64,000 nt of DNA from Rhizobacter sp. Root1238 (GTDB lineage: Bacteria > Pseudomonadota > Gammaproteobacteria > Burkholderiales > Burkholderiaceae_C). Positions within the stretch are counted from its first letter, which is position 1. Each line of letters starts with the position of its first letter. This document shows, in pieces, positions 47,146-55,323 of this stretch. The notes under the pieces were generated by a model that searched no databases, was not told where the DNA came from, and was given only the letters and a program-made list of their open reading frames with translations. Made by a program: the position numbers and the translations under genes. The stretch lies in the NCBI RefSeq assembly GCF_001425825.1, contig NZ_LMDM01000006.1, positions 1-64,000 of the forward strand. Direction: 5' to 3'.

Positions 47146-48216
47146 ATGCTCGACTTCACGTCGGTCCTGTACCTGGGGCTGCGCCACCCGCTCGGCAGCG
47201 GCCGGCCATGGGCGGCCCTCAGCCTGGGGCGGCCCGCCGCGCTGCAGTCACCGCCGGGGGCCGCCGCGCTGGCGCGCGAGCTGGCGGCGCTGCAGGGCTG
47301 CGAGGCGGCCACGCTGCTGCCGTCGACGCTGCACCTGTTCTGGGACCTGTTCGGGCTGCTGGCGCGGCCGGGCACGGTGATCTGCGTCGAGGCCGGCACC
47401 TACGCCATCGCGCGCTGGGGCATCGAGCGCGCCGCGGCACGCGGCGCGGCGGTGCGCGGCTTCGCGGCGGCGGATGCCGACGGCCTGGAGCGCCTGGCCG
47501 CCGCGGTTGCCGGCGCAGGGCAGCGGCTGCTGATCGTCTGCGACGGCTTCCGTCCCGGCCGCGAGCGGCAGTCGCCGATCGCCCGCTATGCCGCGACGGC
47601 CGCACGCCATGGCGGCTGCCTGGTGCTGGACGACACGCAGGCGCTCGGCGTGCTCGGCCGTGCGGGCGGCGGCTCGCTGCGCCGGCACGCCATCGAGGGC
47701 GCGCCGGTGGTCGTCGGCGCATCGCTCGCCAAGGGCTTCGGCGTGCCGCTGGCGGTGCTGTCCGGCAGCGCCGCGGCGCTGCGCTGGTTCGAGGCGCGCA
47801 GCCAGACGCGCGTGCATGCCAGCCCGCCGTCGCTGGCGGCGATCGAGTCGGCGCGCCATGCGCTGGCGCTGAACCGCCGCTGCGGCGACACGCTGCGCGC
47901 GCGGCTGCTGCAGCGCGTGCGGCAGTTCCGCCACCAGCTCGCCGCGCTGCGCCTGCGCTGCAGCGGCGGCGCTTTCCCGGTGCAGTCGCTCGCGCCGCTG
48001 CCCGGTGTCGACATGCCGGCGCTGCATGCCGCACTGCTGCAGCACCAGGTGCGCACCGTGCTGCATGCCGACGGCGTGCCGGCGCAGGCGCGGCTGAGTT
48101 TCGTGATCACCGCGGCACACACCGCGGCCTGCATCGAGCGCGCCGTGCAGGCGCTGGTGCAGGCCCTGGCAGCGCTGCGGCGCCCGTTCCACCCCTTCAT
48201 TGCGGAGGCTTCATGA
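47146..48216 (+). CDS. PLP-dependent fold-type I transferase, AONS/KBL-like
   Basis: A 356-aa enzyme resembling 8-amino-7-oxononanoate synthase and glycine C-acetyltransferase. The PLP lysine is K196 in GASLAKGFGVPLAVLSG, and LVLDDTQALGVLGRAGGGS (160-178) aligns with the family's DDAH-x-x-G-x-x-G segment, with Thr-Gln in place of Ala-His. That His stacks on PLP in characterised AONS enzymes, so substrate or chemistry may differ. No other biotin gene is nearby. Its stop overlaps the next start. It may build a small molecule or modify a partner in the cluster. Confidence 0.75.
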   Translation: MLDFTSVLYLGLRHPLGSGRPWAALSLGRPAALQSPPGAAALARELAALQGCEAATLLPSTLHLFWDLFGLLARPGTVICVEAGTYAIARWGIERAAARGAAVRGFAAADADGLERLAAAVAGAGQRLLIVCDGFRPGRERQSPIARYAATAARHGGCLVLDDTQALGVLGRAGGGSLRRHAIEGAPVVVGASLAKGFGVPLAVLSGSAAALRWFEARSQTRVHASPPSLAAIESARHALALNRRCGDTLRARLLQRVRQFRHQLAALRLRCSGGAFPVQSLAPLPGVDMPALHAALLQHQVRTVLHADGVPAQARLSFVITAAHTAACIERAVQALVQALAALRRPFHPFIAEAS

Positions 48217-49220
48217 ATCCCACGACATCCTTCGAGTTGCTGTCCACCGGCAACGAATTCGAGACCGCGTCCGAAGAGTTCGAACGCGGCTGGCGCGGCG
48301 GCCGCTCCGGCGGCTCGCAGCGCCGCCGCCCACCGTCGCAGCGGCGATCGCCGCCTCGGCCGTCATCGCGCTCGTCGTCCTGGGGAGGCTATGGCCCGGC
48401 CTACGGGCCCGCGCCGTGGCCGGCCTGGGGCGGCCCCGGCTCGCCCTACCAGCGCTGCATGCAGCAATGCCTGGCGTCGCCGTATGCGGTGCCCGAACCC
48501 GTTCCTGCCGCCGACCCGGGCCCCGGGCCGGCCCCCGATGCCCCCAGCGAGGAGATGACCATGCACCCTTACCGTTGCCGTTGCCCGCAATGTGGCGGCG
48601 CCCAGGAGAGCTTCGAGTTCGCCGCCGAGGGCGAAGGCGAAGGTGAAGGCGAGTACGAAGGCGAGTTCGAATACGAAGGCGAAGGCGAGGCCGGCTCGCC
48701 GTTCAGCGAGGCCGAGGAGATCGCGCTCGCGGCCGAACTGCTGTCGGTGTCCAGCGAGGCCGAGCTGGAACAGTTCCTCGGCAAGCTGTGGAAAGGCGTC
48801 AAGAAGGTGGCCGGTACCGTCAGCAAGATCGCCAAGCCCTTCTCGGGCGTGCTGAAGGCAGTGGCCAAGAAGGCGCTGCCCTTCGTCGGCGGTGCGCTCG
48901 GGTCGCTGATCCCGATCCCGGGGGTCGGCACCGCGCTCGGCACGGCGCTGGGCAGCGCGGTGAGCTCGGCGCTGGAGATGGAGTTCGAGGGCCTGGAACT
49001 GGAGGACCGCGAGTTCGAGATGGCACGCCGCTTCGTGCGCATCGCCGGCACCGCGGCGCAGCAGGCCACCGACAGCACGGCACCGGCCGAGTTCGAAGCC
49101 GCGGTGGCCGCCGCCGCGCAGCAGCACCTGCCGCACTTCAGCGGCCGCGCCCTGCCGGGCCGGCCCCTGGGCGGCCGCTGGACGCGGCGCGGCGCGGCGC
49201 TGGTGCTGCACGGCGTCTGA
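48213..49220 (+). CDS. EFE/glycine-zipper protein with Cys motif and Glu-Gly repeats
   Basis: A 335-aa protein sharing the unknown domain of the first cluster gene. It has an EFE-rich head (FELLSTGNEFETASEEFERG), an Arg/Ser/Pro/Trp-rich stretch, CMQQC, a possible metal knuckle CRCPQC, and a Glu-Gly-Phe repeat (about 138-158). FSEAEEIALAAELLSVSSEAELEQFLG, the glycine zipper VGGALGSLIPIPGVGTALGTALG, DREFEMARRFVRIAG and the C-terminal GRWTRRGAALVLHGV follow. The last four elements match the first gene. No Sec signal. A hydrophobic zipper between charged helices could insert in membranes or self-assemble. Confidence 0.7.
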   Translation: MNPTTSFELLSTGNEFETASEEFERGWRGGRSGGSQRRRPPSQRRSPPRPSSRSSSWGGYGPAYGPAPWPAWGGPGSPYQRCMQQCLASPYAVPEPVPAADPGPGPAPDAPSEEMTMHPYRCRCPQCGGAQESFEFAAEGEGEGEGEYEGEFEYEGEGEAGSPFSEAEEIALAAELLSVSSEAELEQFLGKLWKGVKKVAGTVSKIAKPFSGVLKAVAKKALPFVGGALGSLIPIPGVGTALGTALGSAVSSALEMEFEGLELEDREFEMARRFVRIAGTAAQQATDSTAPAEFEAAVAAAAQQHLPHFSGRALPGRPLGGRWTRRGAALVLHGV

Positions 49221-49244
49221 TCAGGCTTTCACCGGGAGACCCAC

Positions 49245-50540
49245 ATGGACACGCATGAATTCGAGATCCTCGGCGAATGGGGCCTGGGCGACGTGATCGG
49301 CGGCATCGGCAGCCGCATCGGCCAGATCGCCGGCAAGCTGGCCGATGCGGTGGGCGGCAGCGCCGGCATCATCGACCTGACCGACAAGGCCGACAAGAGC
49401 CTGCGCCACGGCATGCGACCGGCCGCGCAGGTGAAGGCGCTGGTGCTGCACCAGATGGCGTGCTGCCGCAGCCGCAGGAACGCGCTGACCGACTACCTGA
49501 AGATCGGGTCGCACTTCGCGATCATGGTCGACGGCCGCATCCTGCAGCTGCACCCCGAGGCCGCGCTGCTGTGGGCCAGCAACGGCTTCAACCATGGCAG
49601 CGTCGCGGTCGAGTTCGCCGGCAACTTCCCGAACACCAAGGGCAAGTGGTGGGAGGGCGACAAGTACGGCCGCGACCAGGTCACGCCGGCGCAGCTGGAG
49701 GCCGGCCGCCGCCTGGTGCGCCACCTGGTGGCGAAGATCGGGCTGCGCACGGTGCTGGCGCACCGCCAGAGCAGCGCGTCGCGCGAGAACGACCCCGGGC
49801 CCGACATCTGGTACCACGTGGGGCAGTGGGCGGTCGACACGCTGAAGCTGGGCGACGGCGGGCCGGGCTTCAAGGTCGACAACGGCAATCCGATCCCCGA
49901 CCTGTGGCGGACCTGGGGGCGCAGTGCGCCGTCCAAGGAGGCCGAGTCCGGGGAGCTGGGCGAACTGGAGAGCAACAGCAAGACCGTCGTGTTCGGACCG
50001 CTGACCGCGACGCTGAACTGGATACCGCAGGCGTACCGCCACGGCGACATCATCGCCAAAGGCAGCGAGTTCGAAAGCTATGGCGGCGTCTACATCGCCT
50101 TCCAGCCGCCGCCGCCCAGCGGCAAGATCAAGATCCTCAAGGTCGGCATGGCCGACACCTTTGCGCGACGCATGCGCAACAGGGAATACAAGGCCATGAA
50201 CGCGGCCCATCCGGGCTTGAGCTTCTACCTCGCGAGGGTCTACGGGCACCGCGACAAGTACGGCGTGGCTGGCGTCGTCCGGATGGTCGAGTACGCGCTG
50301 GCGCGCCTGCTGCGCCGCGCCGGCGAACTGACCGGCCCGCCGCTGCCGTACGTGCCCTCGAAAACACGAGGACGCGTCGAGATCACGAACGTGTTGCCGC
50401 AGCAGTTGCGCGCGCTGTTGACACCGGCGCTGAAGCAAAGCCGATCCGGGGGCACGCGCATCGACAGCAAGATGCCGTCCGGCCAGCTCGTGCTGCCGGA
50501 GAACACCCGCTGGGAGTTCGAGCACATCGCGCCGGCCTGA
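49245..50540 (+). CDS. N-acetylmuramoyl-L-alanine amidase (PGRP/Amidase_2) fused to GIY-YIG-like domain
   Basis: A 431-aa protein that should cut the amide bond in peptidoglycan. It starts with the cluster's EFE motif (MDTHEFEILGEW) and a short glycine-rich helix (14-41). The Amidase_2 domain (about 60-195) has His69 and His173, and Asp183 of ENDPGPDIW near the usual zinc and catalytic places. The C-terminal part (about 275-370) has GGVYIAF, ILKVGMADTFARRM and RMVEYALARLL, which resembles the GVY, YIG, Arg and Glu positions of GIY-YIG folds. No Sec signal precedes it, which is odd for a murein hydrolase. Confidence 0.75.
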   Translation: MDTHEFEILGEWGLGDVIGGIGSRIGQIAGKLADAVGGSAGIIDLTDKADKSLRHGMRPAAQVKALVLHQMACCRSRRNALTDYLKIGSHFAIMVDGRILQLHPEAALLWASNGFNHGSVAVEFAGNFPNTKGKWWEGDKYGRDQVTPAQLEAGRRLVRHLVAKIGLRTVLAHRQSSASRENDPGPDIWYHVGQWAVDTLKLGDGGPGFKVDNGNPIPDLWRTWGRSAPSKEAESGELGELESNSKTVVFGPLTATLNWIPQAYRHGDIIAKGSEFESYGGVYIAFQPPPPSGKIKILKVGMADTFARRMRNREYKAMNAAHPGLSFYLARVYGHRDKYGVAGVVRMVEYALARLLRRAGELTGPPLPYVPSKTRGRVEITNVLPQQLRALLTPALKQSRSGGTRIDSKMPSGQLVLPENTRWEFEHIAPA

Positions 50541-50542
50541 CC

Positions 50543-51334
50543 ATGATCATCGACTGCCACTGCCACGCCGGCCCCGGCGACGGCTTCACCGGTCCGTGGG
50601 ACAGCGGCGCGCCCTTGCGCGACTACGCGCGGCGCGCCACGCAGGCCGGCATCGGGCGCACCGTGATCTTCGCGGCCTTCCACTCCGACTATGCGCAGGC
50701 CAACGCCGAGGTCGCGCGCATCGTCGCCGCGCAGCCGCAGCGCTGGCTCGGCTTCGTCTTCGTGCACGCGGCGCGCGACCGCGGGCGCGTCGGCGAGCTG
50801 GTGCGCACCGGTGTCGACGAGCACGGCTTCGTCGGCATCAAGCTGCACCGCCACGACGCCAACATCTCGCGCGAGGTCTGCGAGGCGGCACGCGCGCACG
50901 CGCTGCCGGTGCTCTACGACGTGGTCGGCGAGGTGGCACAGGCCGAGCTGCTGGCGCAGGAGTTCCCGGACGTGAACTTCATCGTGCCGCACCTGGGCAG
51001 CTTCGCCGACGACTGGCGCGCGCAGCGCGCGCTGATCGACCCGCTGGTGCGCCACGCCAACATCCATGCCGACACCGCCGGCGTGCGGCGTTTCGACATC
51101 CTGGCCGAGGCGGTGCGGCGCGCCGGCCCGCACAAGCTGCTGTTCGGCAGCGACGGCCCGTGGCTGCACCCCGGCGTCGAGCTGGCAAAGGTGCGCGCGC
51201 TCGGCCTGTCGGCGCAGGACGAGGCCCTGGTCACCGGCGGCAACCTGCTGCGCCTGACCGCGCGTGCACGGCGCCGCGCGCTCACACAGGCGCCCGCTGG
51301 CTGGCCCGCCGGATCTGCAATGCACGGTCGGTGA
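50543..51334 (+). CDS. amidohydrolase-family metal-dependent hydrolase
   Basis: A 263-aa TIM-barrel hydrolase of the amidohydrolase_2/TatD-like group. The metal-site motif MIIDCHCHAGPGDG gives His-x-His, GIKLHRHDANIS lies on a central strand, FIVPHLGSF gives another ligand, and LLFGSDGPWLHP carries the catalytic Asp. The substrate is unknown. It is the last gene of the operon, two bases after the amidase gene, and its 3' end overlaps the convergent activator gene by 53 bases. Confidence 0.85.
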   Translation: MIIDCHCHAGPGDGFTGPWDSGAPLRDYARRATQAGIGRTVIFAAFHSDYAQANAEVARIVAAQPQRWLGFVFVHAARDRGRVGELVRTGVDEHGFVGIKLHRHDANISREVCEAARAHALPVLYDVVGEVAQAELLAQEFPDVNFIVPHLGSFADDWRAQRALIDPLVRHANIHADTAGVRRFDILAEAVRRAGPHKLLFGSDGPWLHPGVELAKVRALGLSAQDEALVTGGNLLRLTARARRRALTQAPAGWPAGSAMHGR

Positions 51335-52664
51335 CGCCCAGCCGCGCCGCGGCGCGCTGCAGGTTGCCGCCTTCGCACTCCAGCGCCATCTCCACCGCCA
51401 GGTCGGTGGCGCGCTGGCTGATGTCCTTCATGCCGATGCCCAGCTGCACCGCGGAACGCACTGCCGAGCGGAAGCTGTTGTCCGGCCACAGCGGCGGCGC
51501 GCCGGGGGCCGCATGGTCTTCCGGCGGGATGTCGCCGACCGTGATCGGCCCGCTGCCGCAATGGCGGTGGCAGATCCGCGTGACCAGCTGGCGCAGGTCG
51601 CGCACGTTGCCGGGGTAGTCGCGCGTCACCAGGAACTCGCGCACCGCCGGGTCGAGCGCCAGCTCGGCCTGCGGCGGCAGCAGCTCGCGCATGAAGTGCA
51701 GCACCAGCGGCAGCACGTCGTCCCTGCGCTGGCGCAGCGGCAGCGTGCGGCACTGCCAGCCGGCGATGCGGTAGTAGAAGTCGGCGCGGAAGCTGCCGTC
51801 GGCGATGCCGCGCTCCAGGTCGCGGTGGGTGGCCGAGACCAGCCGCAGCTCGCTGCGCTGCCAGGTGTTGCTGCCCAGGCGCTTGAACTGGTGCTCCTGC
51901 ACGACGCGCAGCAGCCGCGCCTGCAGCTCCGGCGCCAGCTCGCCCACTTCGTCAAGGAACAGCGTGCCGCGGTGCGCCAGCGCGAACGCGCCCTCGCGCG
52001 AGCCGGCCGCGCCGGTGAAGGCGCCGCGCTCATGGCCGAAGAACTCGCTGCCCGACAGCTCGGGCGACAGCGTCGTGCAGTCGACGACGACGAACTCGCC
52101 CTTGTCGGGGCGCGGGTCGAGGTCGTGGATCAGCCGCGCGATCAGCTCCTTGCCGGTGCCGCTTTCGCCGGTGATCAGCACCGACGACGAGGTGAAGGCC
52201 GTGGCCTCGATCACGCTGCGCATCGCGCGCCGCCACGCCGGGCTGCTGCCGACCAGGCAGGACGCGACCGCCGGCGAATCGAGCAGGGCATCGGCGCGCG
52301 CCCAGCGCTGCAGGCGCGCGCCGATCTCGTCGGCCGTGGGCGGCAATTGCGGCCACTGCAGCACGTCGCGCGCGCCGGCCTGGACCAGGCTCCACTGCGC
52401 CGCGCTGGACAAGGCCGCGGGGCCGACGCCGATCGCGAGCACCGATGCGCGCTCGCCGTGCCGCTGCAGCAGCGCGAGCAATTCGTCGTCGACGGCGCCG
52501 AACAGCACCAGGCCCAGCGTCGAGCTGTCATCGGGTGTCAACGCACACGCCGCGACACCGGCGCGTGCCAGCAGCGGGCCACAGCGTTCGGGAAGACCGG
52601 CGTCGCACGACCCGGTGAAGGCGATCCAGGTCGATGGCGCCAAGTTCCCCCCTGGCCGCAGCAA
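51282..52664 (-). CDS. sigma-54-dependent transcriptional activator (bEBP)
   Basis: A 460-aa AAA+ enhancer-binding protein. The central domain has Walker A GESGTGKE (166-173), the sigma-54 contact loop GAFTGA (214-219), Walker B GTLFLDEVGE (233-242) and the Arg-finger segment DFYYRIAGW. A Fis-type HTH ends the protein (GNLQRAAARLGVTDRALQIRR). The N-terminal 130 residues look like a degenerate receiver or sensor without a phosphorylatable Asp. The start is TTG here; a TTG at 52643 with AGGGGG before it is an alternative. It is convergent with the seven-gene cluster that has the only clear sigma-54 promoter in the window. Confidence 0.92.
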   Translation of the reverse strand: MLRPGGNLAPSTWIAFTGSCDAGLPERCGPLLARAGVAACALTPDDSSTLGLVLFGAVDDELLALLQRHGERASVLAIGVGPAALSSAAQWSLVQAGARDVLQWPQLPPTADEIGARLQRWARADALLDSPAVASCLVGSSPAWRRAMRSVIEATAFTSSSVLITGESGTGKELIARLIHDLDPRPDKGEFVVVDCTTLSPELSGSEFFGHERGAFTGAAGSREGAFALAHRGTLFLDEVGELAPELQARLLRVVQEHQFKRLGSNTWQRSELRLVSATHRDLERGIADGSFRADFYYRIAGWQCRTLPLRQRRDDVLPLVLHFMRELLPPQAELALDPAVREFLVTRDYPGNVRDLRQLVTRICHRHCGSGPITVGDIPPEDHAAPGAPPLWPDNSFRSAVRSAVQLGIGMKDISQRATDLAVEMALECEGGNLQRAAARLGVTDRALQIRRASQRAPV

Positions 52665-52720
52665 GATCAGTCCGCTCCAACGATGGGCGTTCGGTTCCCC
52701 ATCGCCTGCAGACCAGTCTA

Positions 52721-52744
52721 GGTGGCGCAGGGCACCTCGCCACC
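52721..52744. promoter_or_regulatory. palindrome upstream of the activator gene
   Basis: GGTGGCG-N10-CGCCACC, a perfect 7-bp dyad, is centred about 68 bases before the bEBP start in the short gap between the bEBP and SDR genes. It could be an operator or a terminator stem for the SDR operon that ends at 52798. No T tract follows. Confidence 0.35.
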
Positions 52745-52797
52745 CCTAACCCTAGGCGGAAACACGCGCGGCGCATCCTCTCGATTGACGACGGCCC

Positions 52798-53610
52798 TCA
52801 CTGCGTCGCCGTCAGACCGCCGTCCAGGTAGAGCACCTGCCCCGTCACGAAGGCCGCACCGGGCCCGCAGAAGAACACCGCGGCGCCCGCCACGTCCACC
52901 GGCTCGGCGACGCGGCCGAGCGGAATGCGCTGCAGGATGTGATCGCGCGTCGCCGGGTTGGCCAGCCAGTGCGCGCCCATCTCGCCGCGCACCACCGTCG
53001 GCGCGATGCCGTTCACCGTGATGCCGTGCGCCGACAGCTCCACCGCATGCTGCTTGATCAGCATCACCAGCGCGCCCTTGGTCGCGCAATACGCCGAATA
53101 GCCGCGGTCGCGCATGCCGAGCTGCGCCCGCACCGACAGCAGGTGCAGCTGCCGCCCCGGCGCGCGGCCCGCGGCCACTGCGTCGACCTGGTGCCGCGCT
53201 GCCGCCTGCGCGAGGAACATCGCGGCCTTCAGGTTGACCTGCACCACCTCGTCGAACGCGTCCTCGCTGACCTCGGTGATTCGCTCCTCGCGCTGGATGC
53301 CGATGCAGTTGACCAGCAGGTCGAGCGCGCCGAAATGCCGCGCGACCGCATCGACCGATTCGCGCACGCTGTCGACCGAATGCGCGTCCATCGCGAGCCC
53401 CATCGCCTCGCCGCCCTGCGCACGCAACGAGGCGGCCAGGCTTTCGGCCTTGTCGGCACTGCGCCCCGACACCGCGACACGGGCGCCGGCCCCCACCAGC
53501 GCCCGCGCGATCGCCTCGCCGATTCCCCCATAGCCGCCCGGCACGTAGGCCACGCGGTCCTTCAGGCCGAACAGGTCGGCCAGCCCAAGTTTCGTCGGTG
53601 CGTCGCTCAT
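52798..53610 (-). CDS. SDR-family oxidoreductase
   Basis: A 270-aa classical short-chain dehydrogenase. The cofactor motif is VPGGYGGIGEAIA (first Gly-rich turn, VTGG-like but starting VPGG). NCIG replaces NNAG, the active-site Tyr and Lys are in YSAYCATKGAL, and YLDGG is near the end. The final gene of the minus-strand catabolic operon, three bases after the next SDR. The substrate is probably a sugar, polyol or hydroxy-acid intermediate, judged from the IolC-like kinase in the operon. Confidence 0.9.
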   Translation of the reverse strand: MSDAPTKLGLADLFGLKDRVAYVPGGYGGIGEAIARALVGAGARVAVSGRSADKAESLAASLRAQGGEAMGLAMDAHSVDSVRESVDAVARHFGALDLLVNCIGIQREERITEVSEDAFDEVVQVNLKAAMFLAQAAARHQVDAVAAGRAPGRQLHLLSVRAQLGMRDRGYSAYCATKGALVMLIKQHAVELSAHGITVNGIAPTVVRGEMGAHWLANPATRDHILQRIPLGRVAEPVDVAGAAVFFCGPGAAFVTGQVLYLDGGLTATQ

Positions 53611-53613
53611 CGT

Positions 53614-54360
53614 TCAGTCCATCAGCAGGCCGCCGTTCTGGTCCAGCACCTCGCCGGTGATGAAGCCCGACAGCGGCGACGCGAGAAAGCTCACCGCATG
53701 CGCGAACTCCTCCGGCTCGCAGAAGCGGCCGACCGGGATCTGCTGCAGCAGCGCCTGCCGCTGCGCCTCGTTCAGCTGCTCGGTCACCATCGGCGTGCGC
53801 ACGTAGGCCGGCGCGATCGCGTTCGCGGTGACGCCGTGTGCCGCCAGCTCGCGCGCCAGCGAGAAGGTCAGCGCGCTCATCGCGCCCTTCGACACCGAAT
53901 ACGCGGTGCCGGCCGTCAGCCCGCCGGTCTTCGCGGCCAGCGAGCTGGTGTTGATGATGCGGCCCCAGCGCCGCGCCTTCATCGCCGGCACCACCGCCTG
54001 CGACCACAGCATCGCGCCGTCCAGGTTGGCGCCGAGCACGCGGTGCCATTCGGCGATCGACGTGGCCTCGATCTTGTTGTTCGACAGCACGCCGGCGTTG
54101 TTGACCAGGATGTCGACCTCGCCGAAGCGTTCGCGCACCTGCGCATGCGCCGCGCGCACCGACTCGGCCTGCGAGATGTCGCAGGCCACCGCCAGCACCG
54201 CGTCGCCGTGGCGCGCCGCCAGCGACTCCATCGACGCGAGCGACAGGTCGATCATCGCGACGCGGCAGCCATCGGCGCGCAGCGCGTCGACCACCGCGCG
54301 GCCCATCGTGCCGCCGGCACCGGTGACCAGCGCGACCTTGCCTTCAAGAGTTGCTTTCAT
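53614..54360 (-). CDS. SDR-family oxidoreductase
   Basis: A 248-aa short-chain dehydrogenase of the 3-oxoacyl-reductase/gluconate-dehydrogenase type. VTGAGGTMGRAV binds NAD(P), NNAG is present, and the catalytic Ser, Tyr and Lys lie in INTSSLA and AYSVSKGAM. The start MKATLEGKV is conserved-looking. An ATG 12 bases upstream overlaps the livH stop by four bases (ATGA) and is an equally plausible coupled start. It sits between the permease and a second SDR. Confidence 0.9.
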   Translation of the reverse strand: MKATLEGKVALVTGAGGTMGRAVVDALRADGCRVAMIDLSLASMESLAARHGDAVLAVACDISQAESVRAAHAQVRERFGEVDILVNNAGVLSNNKIEATSIAEWHRVLGANLDGAMLWSQAVVPAMKARRWGRIINTSSLAAKTGGLTAGTAYSVSKGAMSALTFSLARELAAHGVTANAIAPAYVRTPMVTEQLNEAQRQALLQQIPVGRFCEPEEFAHAVSFLASPLSGFITGEVLDQNGGLLMD

Positions 54361-54368
54361 GTGTCCGC

Positions 54369-55298
54369 TCATGTGTCGAGTACGCTCTTCTTTCCAAACA
54401 GCCCGCGCGAGCGGAACGTGACGACGCCGATGAACAGCAGGTACATCGACATCAGCGACCATTCGGAGGCATACGCCCCCGTGAGACCGGTGACCAGGCC
54501 GACCAGCAACCCGGCGATCACCGCGCCCCACAGCGAACCGACGCCGCCGAGCACGATGATCAGGAAGGCCGGCACCACCGCGTCGACGCCGACCTGCGGC
54601 CGGATGCCCCAGATCGGCGCCATCACGACACCGGCCAGCGCCGCCAGCGCGACGCCGAGCGCGAACACCGCCGAGCGCAGCCGCGACAGGTTGATGCCGA
54701 GCGCGCGCACCATCTCGCTGTCGTGCGCGCCGGCCTTGATGATCGCGCCGTACGGCGTGCGTTCGAGGAACAACCACAGCGCCGCGATCGCGAGGATCGC
54801 GAAGCCGCTGGCGAACACACGGTAGCGCGAATAGATCAGGTCGCCCATCAGGAACGCCCCCGAGATCGCCTGCGGCAGCGGCATCTGCTGCTCGTTGCTG
54901 CCCCACACCAGGCGGATCAGCTCCTCGATCAGCAGCGCCGCGCCGAACGTGAGCAGCAGCCCGTACAGCGGGTCGCGGCCGTAGGTGCGGCGCAGGCAGG
55001 CCTCGAGCACCAGCCCGACCAGCCCGACCACCAGCGGCGCGGCGAACAGCGCGATGCCGTAGCGCGTGCCCAGCGGCAGCGCCATGTAGGCGGCCTGCGC
55101 CTCGGGGAACCAGCCGAGCTTGGGCGCCAGCAGGAACAGCGCGACGTACATGCCGAGCGCGAACAGCGAACCGTGCGCCAGGTTGATGGTTTCCATCACG
55201 CCGACGATCAGCATGAAGCCGAGCGCGATCAGCGCGAACAGCAGCCCCAGCGTGATGCCGTTGGCCAGGTGGGGCAGGAGGGAGATCAGCATGTCCAT
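54369..55298 (-). CDS. livH: branched-chain-type ABC transporter permease (LivH-like)
   Basis: A 309-aa inner-membrane permease with about eight helices. The start LLPHLANGITLGLLFALIALGFML and the EINLAHGSLF-type motif (ETINLAHGSLFALG) are the LivH family signatures. It pairs with the LivM-like permease encoded on the divergent strand at 61.9 kb. The two tandem binding proteins lie just upstream in the same operon. The ligand may not be an amino acid; HAAT systems also carry amides, polyols and aromatic acids. Confidence 0.92.
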   Translation of the reverse strand: MDMLISLLPHLANGITLGLLFALIALGFMLIVGVMETINLAHGSLFALGMYVALFLLAPKLGWFPEAQAAYMALPLGTRYGIALFAAPLVVGLVGLVLEACLRRTYGRDPLYGLLLTFGAALLIEELIRLVWGSNEQQMPLPQAISGAFLMGDLIYSRYRVFASGFAILAIAALWLFLERTPYGAIIKAGAHDSEMVRALGINLSRLRSAVFALGVALAALAGVVMAPIWGIRPQVGVDAVVPAFLIIVLGGVGSLWGAVIAGLLVGLVTGLTGAYASEWSLMSMYLLFIGVVTFRSRGLFGKKSVLDT

Positions 55299-55323
55299 GG
55301 TCGGATCCGCTTCGAAATGTGGG

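Noticed and set aside
48616-48700. GAAGGCGAA-type short repeats as a tandem repeat or CRISPR-like array
   Set aside because: They are in-frame Glu-Gly/Glu-Phe codons of the zipper protein, with no spacer structure.
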